From an uncultured Eubacteriales bacterium (GTDB taxonomy: Bacteria; Bacillota; Clostridia; Oscillospirales; Acutalibacteraceae), in assembly GCA_934525065.1 (NCBI GenBank), contig CAKSYX010000030.1, forward strand, positions 1 through 26,894: DNA of 26,894 nt. The letters run 5' to 3'. The notes under the pieces are model-generated. The model had not been told where the DNA came from, did no database searches, and saw nothing but the letters and a program-made list of their open reading frames with translations. The stretch's first letter is position 1, and every line of letters starts with the position of its first letter. Positions 15,115-21,863 of this stretch are shown here, in pieces. The position numbers and the translations under genes are program-made.

Positions 15115-15586
15115 TTTCGTTCTCCCTGAGAGCTTCTGCACCCTTTTCAATCGCGGAATAGAAAGTCCTTGCCGCAACGGAATTGTCCGAAAGGCAAAGG
15201 TTTTCAAGCTTTTCAAGAGCCTTCAGGCGGTCAAAAAACTTGATTTCGATTCCGCCGCCCTTTTGTTTTTTGATTTCGGAAACGGAAAAGAGGTCAAGCC
15301 CCTCAAGCTCCTCGGCGCCCACGCTTTCGTCAAAAAGCAATCTCACCGCGTCTGCAACGCAGCCGAACGCAAGGCGGTAATACCCGGCACAAACATCCTC
15401 ACTGCGGCGTTTTGCCTTTTCGTCCGCATTTTTGATGAAGGTGAGAACATCCTTTCTTCTAAGCAGCCTTGCCGCGCTCTTCTGCGGCGAACGGTAGCCG
15501 CTTTTTGCGGCGGCCTCGCGTCCGTTTCGGTCAAGGCAGTAATAGGTGCAGAAAAGCTGCTCTTTTGCTGTCAGTTCTTTTTTCAT
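15107..15586 (-). CDS. Phage terminase small subunit
   Basis: A 159-residue protein. The ATG at 15586 is preceded by AAAGGATGAG; the frame is open further upstream to 15655 but passes through a hairpin, so the shorter form is chosen. The N-terminal LTAKEQLFCTYYCLDRNGRE followed by AAAKSGY and SPQKSAARLLRR is the Terminase_2 helix-turn-helix that recognises the packaging site, followed by a helical oligomerisation region and a Glu-rich tail. It is the first gene of the cassette; no clear sigma-A promoter is visible between it and the hairpins upstream. Confidence 0.82.
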   Translation of the reverse strand: MKKELTAKEQLFCTYYCLDRNGREAAAKSGYRSPQKSAARLLRRKDVLTFIKNADEKAKRRSEDVCAGYYRLAFGCVADAVRLLFDESVGAEELEGLDLFSVSEIKKQKGGGIEIKFFDRLKALEKLENLCLSDNSVAARTFYSAIEKGAEALRENENE

Positions 15587-15643
15587 TTGCTCATCCTTTC
15601 TCTCTGTTGTAAAAACACCTCTCACTAATACCCCCAAAAACGG

Positions 15644-15672
15644 AAAAAGTCGCATAAAAAACGCGACTTTTT
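15644..15672. terminator. Symmetric hairpin just upstream of terminase small subunit
   Basis: AAAAAGTCGC (15644-15653) pairs with GCGACTTTTT (15663-15672) across a 9-base loop; both strands end in T-runs. On the minus strand it stands in the leader of the terminase operon, so it may be an attenuator or an insulator against read-through. Confidence 0.6.
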
Positions 15673-15745
15673 TGCATTTTTCTCTTCACTTTAATTTTTT
15701 TTAAATCTTTTTGTCTCTTTTGAATCGCTTTTAGAAGAATAAAGC

Positions 15746-15787
15746 AAAAAAGCCGAAGCTTCAAAAAAACAACTCGAAAGCTTCGGC
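15746..15787 (-). terminator. Intrinsic terminator (third after the 33-codon gene)
   Basis: A perfect 10-bp stem (15752-15761 / 15778-15787, GCCGAAGCTT) followed on the minus strand by TTTTTT. Confidence 0.75.
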
Positions 15788-15792
15788 AAAAT

Positions 15793-15845
15793 AGAAAAAA
15801 TAAAAGCGGCTGCCCGAAAACCGGATTTTTCCCCGGTTCGGCAAG
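15793..15845 (-). terminator. Bulged hairpin with T-rich tail (second after the 33-codon gene)
   Basis: AACCGG (15819-15824) pairs with CCGGTT (15833-15838), extended past a 2-base bulge by CCG/CGG. On the minus strand a T-rich run (TTTTATTTTTT) follows. Confidence 0.5.
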
Positions 15846-15852
15846 CCCGAAA

Positions 15853-15885
15853 TTAAAAAGAAAAGAGCCTCCTCACGGAGACTCT
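15853..15885 (-). terminator. Intrinsic terminator of the 33-codon small gene
   Basis: A 9-bp stem (15864-15872 / 15877-15885, one T-G wobble), GTGA tetraloop on the minus strand, then TTTTCTTTTT. Confidence 0.8.
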
Positions 15886-15930
15886 CCCTCATTTAACCTT
15901 AATTAAACTTAAATGTTGGTCTGCACAAGC

Positions 15931-16032
15931 TTATGCAAAGAGGCCCTTGAACCATGCATAGAATGCATCGCCGAAAGCTACGATCTCGCTCCAATACTTC
16001 TTGCAGAAATCAAAAAATACGTTGCTTTTCAT
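15931..16032 (-). CDS. Small amphipathic peptide P1 (33 residues), unknown
   Basis: The peptide begins MKSNVFFDFCKKYW and ends AWFKGLFA; it has 11 aromatic residues, mostly Phe, and one Cys (residue 10). Hydrophobic residues recur every 3-4 positions (6, 9/10, 13, 17, 20, 24, 28, 31), so it could form one amphipathic helix along most of its length; net charge is about +1. The gene has a complete own unit: consensus promoter TTGACA-17-TATAAT, AAGGAGG eight bases before the ATG, and a terminator after TAA. No signal peptide or known family is recognised. Possibilities are a membrane-active peptide (leaderless bacteriocin, phenol-soluble-modulin-like, small toxin) or a membrane-protein regulator. 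Confidence 0.7.
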   Translation of the reverse strand: MKSNVFFDFCKKYWSEIVAFGDAFYAWFKGLFA

Positions 16033-16089
16033 TAAGTGTGTCCTCCTTCTCAAATAATTGTTATTGGGTCTCCCCCTCTAACTGGAAAT

Positions 16090-16118
16090 ATTATAGTACA
16101 TAGTTAAAATTATGTCAA
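16090..16118 (-). promoter_or_regulatory. Consensus promoter of peptide gene P1
   Basis: On the minus strand TTGACA (16113-16118), 17-bp spacer, TATAAT (16090-16095): both hexamers perfect. The leader is about 50 nt. Confidence 0.85.
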
Positions 16119-16151
16119 CAGTTAATTCAAAAAAAATTCATTTTTAATTTT

Positions 16152-16192
16152 TTTGAAAAAAATGCTCCCCAACGAGGGAGATGTTGGGGAGC
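16152..16192 (-). terminator. Intrinsic terminator of peptide gene P2
   Basis: A perfect 10-bp stem (16164-16173 / 16183-16192, GCTCCCCAAC on the minus strand) followed by ATTTTTTTC. It separates P2 from the P1 promoter. Confidence 0.85.
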
Positions 16193-16266
16193 GGAAGTAC
16201 TGAGTAGCCGCCGTTTTCCGTATTGCGAACCGGAAAATGACAACTAATCAAGCGAAGCAAAAGAAC

Positions 16267-16386
16267 TTACGCGTTTTCTGTTGTTTCGTCGTTCTTACCG
16301 AAGAGCGGCTTAAAGAAAGCGAAAATCTCCTTGAGAAGTTCAAAACCCTTTTTGAAGCCCTCAATGATGTCACCGATAGTAAGCAT
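16267..16386 (-). CDS. Small amphipathic peptide P2 (39 residues), unknown
   Basis: The peptide starts MLTIGDIIEGFKKGF, continues with ELLKEIFAFFKPLFG and ends in a polar tail KNDETTENA. Hydrophobic residues at 4, 7, 8, 11, 15, 18, 21, 22, 25, 28 and 29 mark an amphipathic helix; net charge is about -2. AAAGGAGG stands seven bases before the ATG; an out-of-frame ATG five bases earlier is too close to the RBS. It resembles P1 in layout: paired Lys near residue 12, a central Glu, an aromatic cluster, and FK-x-LF near the end (FKPLF against FKGLF). The N-terminal TIGD recalls staphylococcal delta-haemolysin, which may be chance. It has its own promoter and terminator. Confidence 0.7.
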   Translation of the reverse strand: MLTIGDIIEGFKKGFELLKEIFAFFKPLFGKNDETTENA

Positions 16387-16436
16387 GGCATATCCTCCTT
16401 TAATTACTTGGCAAAATTAGCCTTTAATACAAATGT

Positions 16437-16465
16437 ATGTTAACACACAGGCAGAGAAAAATCAA
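16437..16465 (-). promoter_or_regulatory. Promoter of peptide gene P2
   Basis: On the minus strand TTGATT (16460-16465), 17-bp spacer, TAACAT (16437-16442). A small palindrome, ATACA-AA-TGTAT (16427-16438), touches the -10 box and could be an operator. Confidence 0.6.
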
Positions 16466-16495
16466 TAGTTTTCAAATAAGTTTTTTAGTTTTCTG

Positions 16496-16535
16496 TCAAA
16501 AAAAGCTGTGACCCAAGGGTGCGGATCACAGCTTT
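16496..16535 (-). terminator. Intrinsic terminator of the first MFS gene
   Basis: AAAGCTGTGA (16502-16511) pairs with TCACAGCTTT (16526-16535); TTTTTTT follows on the minus strand. It separates the MFS gene from the peptide genes. Confidence 0.85.
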
Positions 16536-16554
16536 ATTTTGGTTTTTCTGAGTC

Positions 16555-18096
16555 TTACTGCTCGGGGATAATTTCGGGAACGATTCCCTCAAGCTCATCC
16601 TCGCCGCGCTTTTCGCGAACAAAGGCATAGATCGGTTCAAGCCTTTCCTTGGTGAGCGGATAGCCGAACTTCATGAGCAGCCAAACGCCGGTATAAACCA
16701 CGGCCGGAATGATCGTGCAAATGAACATGAGCTTTTCGCTGACGCCGGGGATGAAGCCCTTGTTGGCCATCGTTTTGCCTTCATAGCCTGCCCACTGAAG
16801 AAGGAAGAGGCCGCTTGCGTCCGCAATGGTCTGGCCGAGCTTTCTTGAGAAGGTATATACGGCGTAGATCGCGCTTTCGCTTCGAAGGCCGGTCTTGTAT
16901 TCCTGATAGTCTATAACGTCCATAACGACCGCCCAGCAGGTAAGGCTGACAAAGGTATAGCCAAAGCCGATGAGAAGCAACGCAGCCATGAACAGCCAAG
17001 CCGGGAAGATTCCGTTGTTCGGATTGATAATGTTGATGAACTTCTGATTGTTTGCGCCGATTGCAAGAAGAACCGAAGCGATTGCGGCGATTATCGAAGT
17101 GTTTCCGCAAAGCTCTTTTTTGCCGTATTTTGCAACAAGCTTCGGCATGAAGAGAATGAGCACGACCATCGGAAGATAGTTGCAGACGGTGCCCATGATT
17201 GAAAGGTTCGTCTGGCAGAAATAGTTTTTATAAAGATATGCGTTGAAGGAGTTGAACTGAAGCTGGCCGCTGATGAGAAGGCCGGCGAGCGCAACCGTAA
17301 CGAACGGACGAGATTTGAGCATTCCGCCGTATGTCTTTTTGAAGTCTACCTTCGGCTCTGCTTCGGAGGGAACTCTCTCCTTGGTGGTGTAATAGCTCCA
17401 AAGGTAGAAAACGATTGAAAGAACACCCATCACAACGCCGAAAATGCACATTTTTGTTCCGTCGGCTTCCTTAACGGCCTTACCGGTCGTTGCGTCAATT
17501 TCACCCGTTGCGGAATAGATAAGCAACGGAGCAAGAAGCGAAACAACACCGCCGCCGACGCCGGAGCCGATTGAACGGAAGGTTGAAAGGAGGGTTCTTC
17601 CCTTCGGATCATCGGTAATGACGGAAGCGAGGGAACCAAACGGAATGTTCATTCCGGTATACATCATTCCGTAGAATATGTAGGTCACATAGCAGATGAG
17701 CAAAAGAACCGATTCGTTGGTTGTCACCCTGTTCCAAGGCATGAAGCAAAGCATGGTCGAAATACCGAGCGGAATGCAGACGGTCTTGAGGTAAGGTCTG
17801 AACTTTCCGTCCTTGCGCGGCGCTTTTTTGGCAACCATCGCGCCCCAAATGGGGTCATTGATACAGTCCCAAAGACGGGTGATGATGAACATGACGGCGG
17901 CCTTTGTTGCCGAAAGGTCAAGAACGTCGGTCATGAACAGCTTGAGATAGCTTGAAATGTAGGTCAGGTTGAAGAGGTTGCCCGCATCGCCGAGCATATA
18001 GCCGGTAGCTTCCTTGATGCCGATTTTATTCGGGTGTTCTTTTTCGGCGGGAGCGGCAGGCTGAGCGGCCTCGGCCTGAGTTTTTTTCTTCGCCAT
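16555..18096 (-). CDS. MFS transporter, GPH (glycoside-pentoside-hexuronide):cation symporter family
   Basis: A 513-residue membrane protein with about 12 hydrophobic segments. The ATG at 18096 follows AAAGGAGAG; the open frame upstream lacks an RBS. After a Lys/Ala/Pro-rich cytoplasmic start comes ATGYMLGDAGNLFNLTYISS, then MFIITRLWDCINDPIWGAMV near residue 75, the conserved GPH loop with R-W/L-D and N-D-P residues, and GKFRPYLKTVCIPLG. The loop LLSTFRSIGSGVGGGVVSLL is also typical. Substrate would be a sugar or glycoside moved with Na+ or H+. A second member of the family lies 160 bp upstream; no glycosidase gene is nearby. Confidence 0.88.
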   Translation of the reverse strand: MAKKKTQAEAAQPAAPAEKEHPNKIGIKEATGYMLGDAGNLFNLTYISSYLKLFMTDVLDLSATKAAVMFIITRLWDCINDPIWGAMVAKKAPRKDGKFRPYLKTVCIPLGISTMLCFMPWNRVTTNESVLLLICYVTYIFYGMMYTGMNIPFGSLASVITDDPKGRTLLSTFRSIGSGVGGGVVSLLAPLLIYSATGEIDATTGKAVKEADGTKMCIFGVVMGVLSIVFYLWSYYTTKERVPSEAEPKVDFKKTYGGMLKSRPFVTVALAGLLISGQLQFNSFNAYLYKNYFCQTNLSIMGTVCNYLPMVVLILFMPKLVAKYGKKELCGNTSIIAAIASVLLAIGANNQKFINIINPNNGIFPAWLFMAALLLIGFGYTFVSLTCWAVVMDVIDYQEYKTGLRSESAIYAVYTFSRKLGQTIADASGLFLLQWAGYEGKTMANKGFIPGVSEKLMFICTIIPAVVYTGVWLLMKFGYPLTKERLEPIYAFVREKRGEDELEGIVPEIIPEQ

Positions 18097-18179
18097 TTTC
18101 TTCTCTCCTTTGAAAAGTGATGTAAAAGAATGAGAGCCGAACCGGTTGAAAAACAGTTCGGCCTTCACCCACTCTGTCA

Positions 18180-18208
18180 AGTGTAGCATTTTTGCCTGCG
18201 ATTTACAA
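18180..18208 (-). promoter_or_regulatory. Possible promoter of the first MFS gene
   Basis: On the minus strand TTGTAA (18203-18208), 17-bp spacer, TACACT (18180-18185). A hairpin (18136-18142 / 18156-18162, GCCGAAC/GTTCGGC) lies in the leader and lacks a T-run. Confidence 0.45.
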
Positions 18209-18256
18209 GAGTTTTTGAACAAATTTCGCCGACATTTGTCACAATTTTAATCACGC

Positions 18257-19759
18257 TTAATACTTTCTTGAAAGCGAAGCCTCGGCTTCCTGCCTTGAAA
18301 TCTTTCCGGTGTTGCAGTCCGCCATGATCTGAACGTCCTTGTCGGTCATCTTGTATCTCGTCCAGATAAGGTACGCGATAAGATAGCCGATTGCCGGAAT
18401 CATAACATAGAGGAACCAAAGGCTGCCAAGGGCGCGGTCGCTCTGCGTTATTCCGCTTTTTGCAAGATCTTCAAAGTTTTCTGCATTGGGAACGTCCTTC
18501 CAATCCACAAACTTGAGGCCAAAGAAGAAAATAACCAGTGCGCTTGAAATTGCAGCGGTGAGCTTGACCATGAAGGTCTGAATCGAGAATGTAATTCCCT
18601 TCGCATCGACACCTGTTCTGTAAAGTCCGTATTCTGCACAGTCCGGAGTAAACATAAAGAGCATTACACCAACAGCCGACATCGGAACCGAACGCAGAAC
18701 CGTTGCAATAATAAACCACGTAAGGCTCTTGTAGCCCGGAATATACATAACAACGCTCATAACAATTGCAAGAAGTGTGCAAATTCTGAACAGCTTCATC
18801 TTATCCATCTTTTTGCAAAGCTGCGGAACAATGAGAGCCGCAACGAGCGACGGAGCAATGCTGCACGCTTGAGCAACAAGCGAAATGACGGAATCGTTAT
18901 ACAAATAGAACGCAACATAAAGATTCAGCTGAGCGGCAACGTTTGCGCTTGAATAAAACAGGTAGCCGAAATAATAAATGAGCAGGTATTTGTTGCTGAA
19001 CAGATAGCGGAACATACTTTTGACGGTAAAGTTCTCGTCCTGCTCGCCGACATATCTTTCCTCAAGCTTTGAGCACGCAGGAATCATCGTCAAAATTGCA
19101 AACACTGCACAGACGATTGCAACCACCGTATAATTTAGACCGATCTTTTCGCTCGGAAGAATTGAAGCAGCTATGATTGCAACACCCGAGCCAACGCCCG
19201 ACCAAATGCTCTTGTATGAAAGCAGGCTCGTTCTTTCCTCAAGATTTTCACTCATTGCAGTAACAACACCGAAAATCGGCACGTCGCAAAGAGTGTATGC
19301 GGTATCCCAAAGCAGGTATGCCACTGCAAGCCAAACAAGCTTGACATTGGTTGAAAGGTCTGTGGGAATTGCAAAAAGAAGAATCGTTGTCAACGGAATG
19401 AATACAAGAGAAATCTTGAGCCACGGAACAAACTTCTTTCCGCTTTTAAAGCGTATTTTGTCAAAAATCACACCGAAAATAACGTCGTTAACTGCGTCCC
19501 AAAGCTTGACAACAAGCATTACTCCGGCGGTCAAGGCCTTGACCGTTGTTTTTGCGTCGTTGCCAACGGATTCTGTTGCAAAAACGAGCAGCAGATATGT
19601 AGTCAGAAACGTTGAAACAAGGTTGTAAATTGCGTTCTGACCTGCAAAGTAGAGGTAATAGCTGAGTCTCTCTTTAGGATTGGTTGCCCAGCCCTTCGGC
19701 GTCACCATCAGCTTGCTTCCAAGCAGCGAGGAGGACGGTTTTTCTGTTTTCTGTTTCAT
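18257..19759 (-). CDS. Second MFS GPH-family sugar:cation symporter
   Basis: A 500-residue, about 12-segment membrane protein starting at ATG 19759 after AAGGAGAAAA. GPH signatures are seen: LSYYLYFAGQNAIYNLVSTF at the start, VVKLWDAVNDVIFGVIFD near residue 85, SGKKFVPWLKISLVFIPLTT, and RTSLLSYKSIWSGVGSG. It differs clearly in sequence from the downstream copy, so the pair is an old paralogous or independently gained pair with probably different substrates, or a heteromeric pair. It lies 65 bp after the aminopeptidase stop with only a T-less hairpin between, so read-through from the upstream operon is possible. Confidence 0.88.
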   Translation of the reverse strand: MKQKTEKPSSSLLGSKLMVTPKGWATNPKERLSYYLYFAGQNAIYNLVSTFLTTYLLLVFATESVGNDAKTTVKALTAGVMLVVKLWDAVNDVIFGVIFDKIRFKSGKKFVPWLKISLVFIPLTTILLFAIPTDLSTNVKLVWLAVAYLLWDTAYTLCDVPIFGVVTAMSENLEERTSLLSYKSIWSGVGSGVAIIAASILPSEKIGLNYTVVAIVCAVFAILTMIPACSKLEERYVGEQDENFTVKSMFRYLFSNKYLLIYYFGYLFYSSANVAAQLNLYVAFYLYNDSVISLVAQACSIAPSLVAALIVPQLCKKMDKMKLFRICTLLAIVMSVVMYIPGYKSLTWFIIATVLRSVPMSAVGVMLFMFTPDCAEYGLYRTGVDAKGITFSIQTFMVKLTAAISSALVIFFFGLKFVDWKDVPNAENFEDLAKSGITQSDRALGSLWFLYVMIPAIGYLIAYLIWTRYKMTDKDVQIMADCNTGKISRQEAEASLSRKY

Positions 19760-19781
19760 AATTTTCTCCTTGATATAAATT

Positions 19782-19809
19782 GCCGCCGCGCCGAAAAAAG
19801 CACGGCGGC
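19782..19809 (-). other. Strong hairpin between aminopeptidase and MFS genes
   Basis: A 10-bp GC-rich stem (19782-19791 / 19800-19809, one T-G wobble) with the loop TTTTTTCG on the minus strand. No T-run follows, so it is not a canonical terminator; it ends 22 bases before the MFS start and may limit mRNA decay or read-through. Confidence 0.5.
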
Positions 19810-19824
19810 TTATTCACCTTTTAC

Positions 19825-21228
19825 TCAACTTTCAAAGAACGCCTTGCAGGCCTCATATGTGCTGTATACGTCAGCCTTTGAAACAACCTCAAACGGCGCG
19901 TGCATTGAAAGAACGGGAACTCCGAGGTCAACAACGTCAACGTTGAGGTTGGCAACGAACATTGCAACGGTTCCTCCGCCGCCTTCGTCAACCTTGCCCA
20001 TCTCTCCGGTCTGCCAGCAGACGTTGGCACTGTTGAGGATTCTCCTGACTTTTCCGACGAATTCCGCGTGGGCGTCAGAGGTGCCGCTCTTTCCCCTTGC
20101 TCCGGTGTATTTTGTAACGACTACGCCGTGGTTGAGGAAGGCGGCGTTGTTTTTGTCGTGTACCGAGGGGAAGGTCGGGTCAAAGCAGGCGTTGACATCT
20201 GCCGAAAGGCATTCGCTCATTGAAAGAACGTGCCTGCCTTCCATTCCCTCTGCCTTTGCGAGGTCGGCGATGAAATATTTAAGGAAAGCTGAATTGAGAC
20301 CGGTGTTTCCGTCCGAGCCGATTTCCTCCTTGTCTGCAAGAACCATGAGAGCGGTGTGCTCCGGCTCTTCGGCGTCAAAAAGAGCGGTGAAGCCCGGATA
20401 TGCGCAAACCCTGTCGTCGTGGCCGTAGCCGCCTACCATGCTGCGGTCGAAGCCGATGTCGCAGACCGGGAACGCCGGAACAAGCTCAAGCTCGGCGGAG
20501 ATGAAATCCTCCTCCGTAATGCCGTATTTTTCGTGAAGGAGCAAAAGGACGTTCGCCTTAACGCTCTCGCTGCTCTTGTCCTTTTTGAACGGTCTTGAGC
20601 CGATGAGGATGTTCAGCTCCTCGCCTCTTACACCGTCTGAAAGGGTACGCTTTGACTGCTCCTTTGCAAGGTGTGGAAGAAGGTCGGTGATGACGAACTT
20701 CGGCTCGCCCTCTTTTTCTCCGAGAGAGACGGTGACTTCTTCGCCGTCAGCTTTGACAACAACGCCATGGAGCGAAAGCGGAATTGCCGTCCACTGATAT
20801 TTTCTCAGTCCGCCGTAGTAATGGGTTTTGAAGTATGCAATTTCACTGTCCTCATAAACCGGGGTCGGCTTGAGGTCAAGGCGCGGAGAGTCGATATGCG
20901 AAGCGACGATCTTCACGCCCTCGGAAGCGCCCTTTTTGCCGATCACGGCAAGGATAAGCGCCTTGTTTCTGTTGTTGAGGTATACCCTGTCGCCCGCCTT
21001 ATACTGCTTCGTTCTGTCATAGGGAACAAAGCCGTTTTTTTCGGCGAGGGCAACGATTGCTTTGTTGCATTCTCTTTCTGTCTTGGCCGAATTCAAAAAG
21101 TCCTTGTAGCTTTCGCAGTATGCGTCGGCCGCAGCGACCTCCTCTTCGGTTTTTGAAAAGGAATAATGCTCCCTTTTGAGGAACAGGTTGTCCTTCAGAG
21201 CTTCAAGCTCGGTTTTTTCCTCTTTCAT
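19825..21228 (-). CDS. M18 family aminopeptidase (aspartyl aminopeptidase type)
   Basis: A 467-residue cytoplasmic metallopeptidase that removes N-terminal (often acidic) residues from peptides. The ATG at 21228 follows AAGGAGG. Metal-site motifs of M18 are present: ASHIDSPRLDLKP with His111 and Asp113, GYGHDDRVCAY with the bridging Asp, LADKEEIGSDGNTG with the catalytic Glu pair, SADV with a further Asp, and SMHAPFE near the C-terminus with the last His ligand. Length agrees with the bacterial family. It follows the transglycosylase gene by 35 bp, in which a perfect hairpin lies. Confidence 0.93.
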   Translation of the reverse strand: MKEEKTELEALKDNLFLKREHYSFSKTEEEVAAADAYCESYKDFLNSAKTERECNKAIVALAEKNGFVPYDRTKQYKAGDRVYLNNRNKALILAVIGKKGASEGVKIVASHIDSPRLDLKPTPVYEDSEIAYFKTHYYGGLRKYQWTAIPLSLHGVVVKADGEEVTVSLGEKEGEPKFVITDLLPHLAKEQSKRTLSDGVRGEELNILIGSRPFKKDKSSESVKANVLLLLHEKYGITEEDFISAELELVPAFPVCDIGFDRSMVGGYGHDDRVCAYPGFTALFDAEEPEHTALMVLADKEEIGSDGNTGLNSAFLKYFIADLAKAEGMEGRHVLSMSECLSADVNACFDPTFPSVHDKNNAAFLNHGVVVTKYTGARGKSGTSDAHAEFVGKVRRILNSANVCWQTGEMGKVDEGGGGTVAMFVANLNVDVVDLGVPVLSMHAPFEVVSKADVYSTYEACKAFFES

Positions 21229-21245
21229 ATGAGAATCCTCCTTCT

Positions 21246-21263
21246 CGCTGTGAAATCACAGCG
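21246..21263 (-). other. Perfect hairpin between transglycosylase stop and aminopeptidase RBS
   Basis: CGCTGTGA and TCACAGCG are fully complementary around two bases. The stem begins right after the TGA and ends three bases before the AGGAGG-containing region. With no T-run it is likely an mRNA processing or translation-spacing element. Confidence 0.55.
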
Positions 21264-21863
21264 TCAATAATACAGTTTTTGATATATTTCCTTCGTTTCC
21301 ATCACCTTGTCAACATAGAACTTTGTTGATGAAAACGGAATATCCGAAAGTGTTTTTCCGTCGGACGAATATCTTTTGTCCTTCAGCCATTTTTTAACGT
21401 TGTTCGGTCCTGCGTGGTAGGCGGCAACAGCCTCGCGTTCTGTTCCGAACTGCTCAATGAACATTGAATAAAGCAAACAGCCGTATTTAATTGAAACTTC
21501 AGGCTCAAAGAGCTTGTCTTCGGACAGCTCCTCGCCCGTTTTTGTTTTGAGCCAGGCGAAGGTATCCGGCATTATCTGCATGAGCCCCTTTGCCCCGGCG
21601 GAGGAAACCGCGTTCGGGTCAAAGTTGCTTTCGCATTTTATAACGGCAAAAATGAAAGGTTCCTCTAAATTATTCGTTCGACAGCAGGTTGTGACCGTTT
21701 TCGCATATTTAAGCGGATACAATGACTTTTGAAGTGAGGAAGATCCGCCCTTGAAAAGCATAAAAACAGCGGCAGCCACGAGCAGAACCGCGGCCAAAAC
21801 GGTTGCCGTTTTGATTCTCTTTAATTTTTTCTTTTTCAGTAAAGCTTGCCTTTTCTGCGTCAC
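21264..21863 (-). CDS. Membrane-anchored lytic transglycosylase (SLT domain)
   Basis: A 199-residue protein. It starts at GTG 21863, overlapping the coaE stop (GTGA), with GAGGTGGGG upstream. A Lys/Arg-rich N-terminus precedes one transmembrane helix at ~19-37 (TATVLAAVLLVAAAVFMLF), placing the enzyme outside the membrane. The SLT domain shows the catalytic Glu78 in KCESNFDPNAVS, then GAKGLMQIMP (91-99), and AVAAYHAGPNNVKKWL, all classical Slt70-family motifs. It cleaves peptidoglycan glycan strands to 1,6-anhydro ends. Placement after coaE in the operon is common in Clostridia. Confidence 0.93.
   Translation of the reverse strand: MTQKRQALLKKKKLKRIKTATVLAAVLLVAAAVFMLFKGGSSSLQKSLYPLKYAKTVTTCCRTNNLEEPFIFAVIKCESNFDPNAVSSAGAKGLMQIMPDTFAWLKTKTGEELSEDKLFEPEVSIKYGCLLYSMFIEQFGTEREAVAAYHAGPNNVKKWLKDKRYSSDGKTLSDIPFSSTKFYVDKVMETKEIYQKLYY

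Larger units (their letters stand above)
15587..15930. other. Gene-free stretch with stacked hairpins upstream of the head cassette
   Basis: These 344 bases hold no credible gene on either strand. They contain four hairpins (listed separately) in an A/T-rich background. No good -35/-10 pair was found for the terminase operon, so its transcription start is unexplained. Confidence 0.7.

Noticed and set aside
8839..15586. Head cassette as an encapsulin or other nanocompartment
   Set aside because: Terminase, portal and protease genes with intact motifs show a DNA-packaging phage head.
15095..15628. Plus-strand open frame of 177 codons opposite terminase small subunit
   Set aside because: It is the complement of a recognisable terminase gene; no RBS and Cys/Phe-rich composition typical of a shadow frame.
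15587..15655. N-terminal extension of terminase small subunit to an ATG at 15655
   Set aside because: That ATG is inside a hairpin with no RBS; the ATG at 15586 has AAAGGATGAG.
16237..16443. Plus-strand 68-codon open frame over peptide gene P2
   Set aside because: It has no RBS, and the minus strand here has a full promoter-RBS-gene-terminator unit.
16490..16497. TTGACA-like box on the minus strand near 16490-16500 as -35 of P2
   Set aside because: It is part of the T-run of the MFS terminator and has no -10 at a workable distance; the TTGATT/TAACAT pair fits better.
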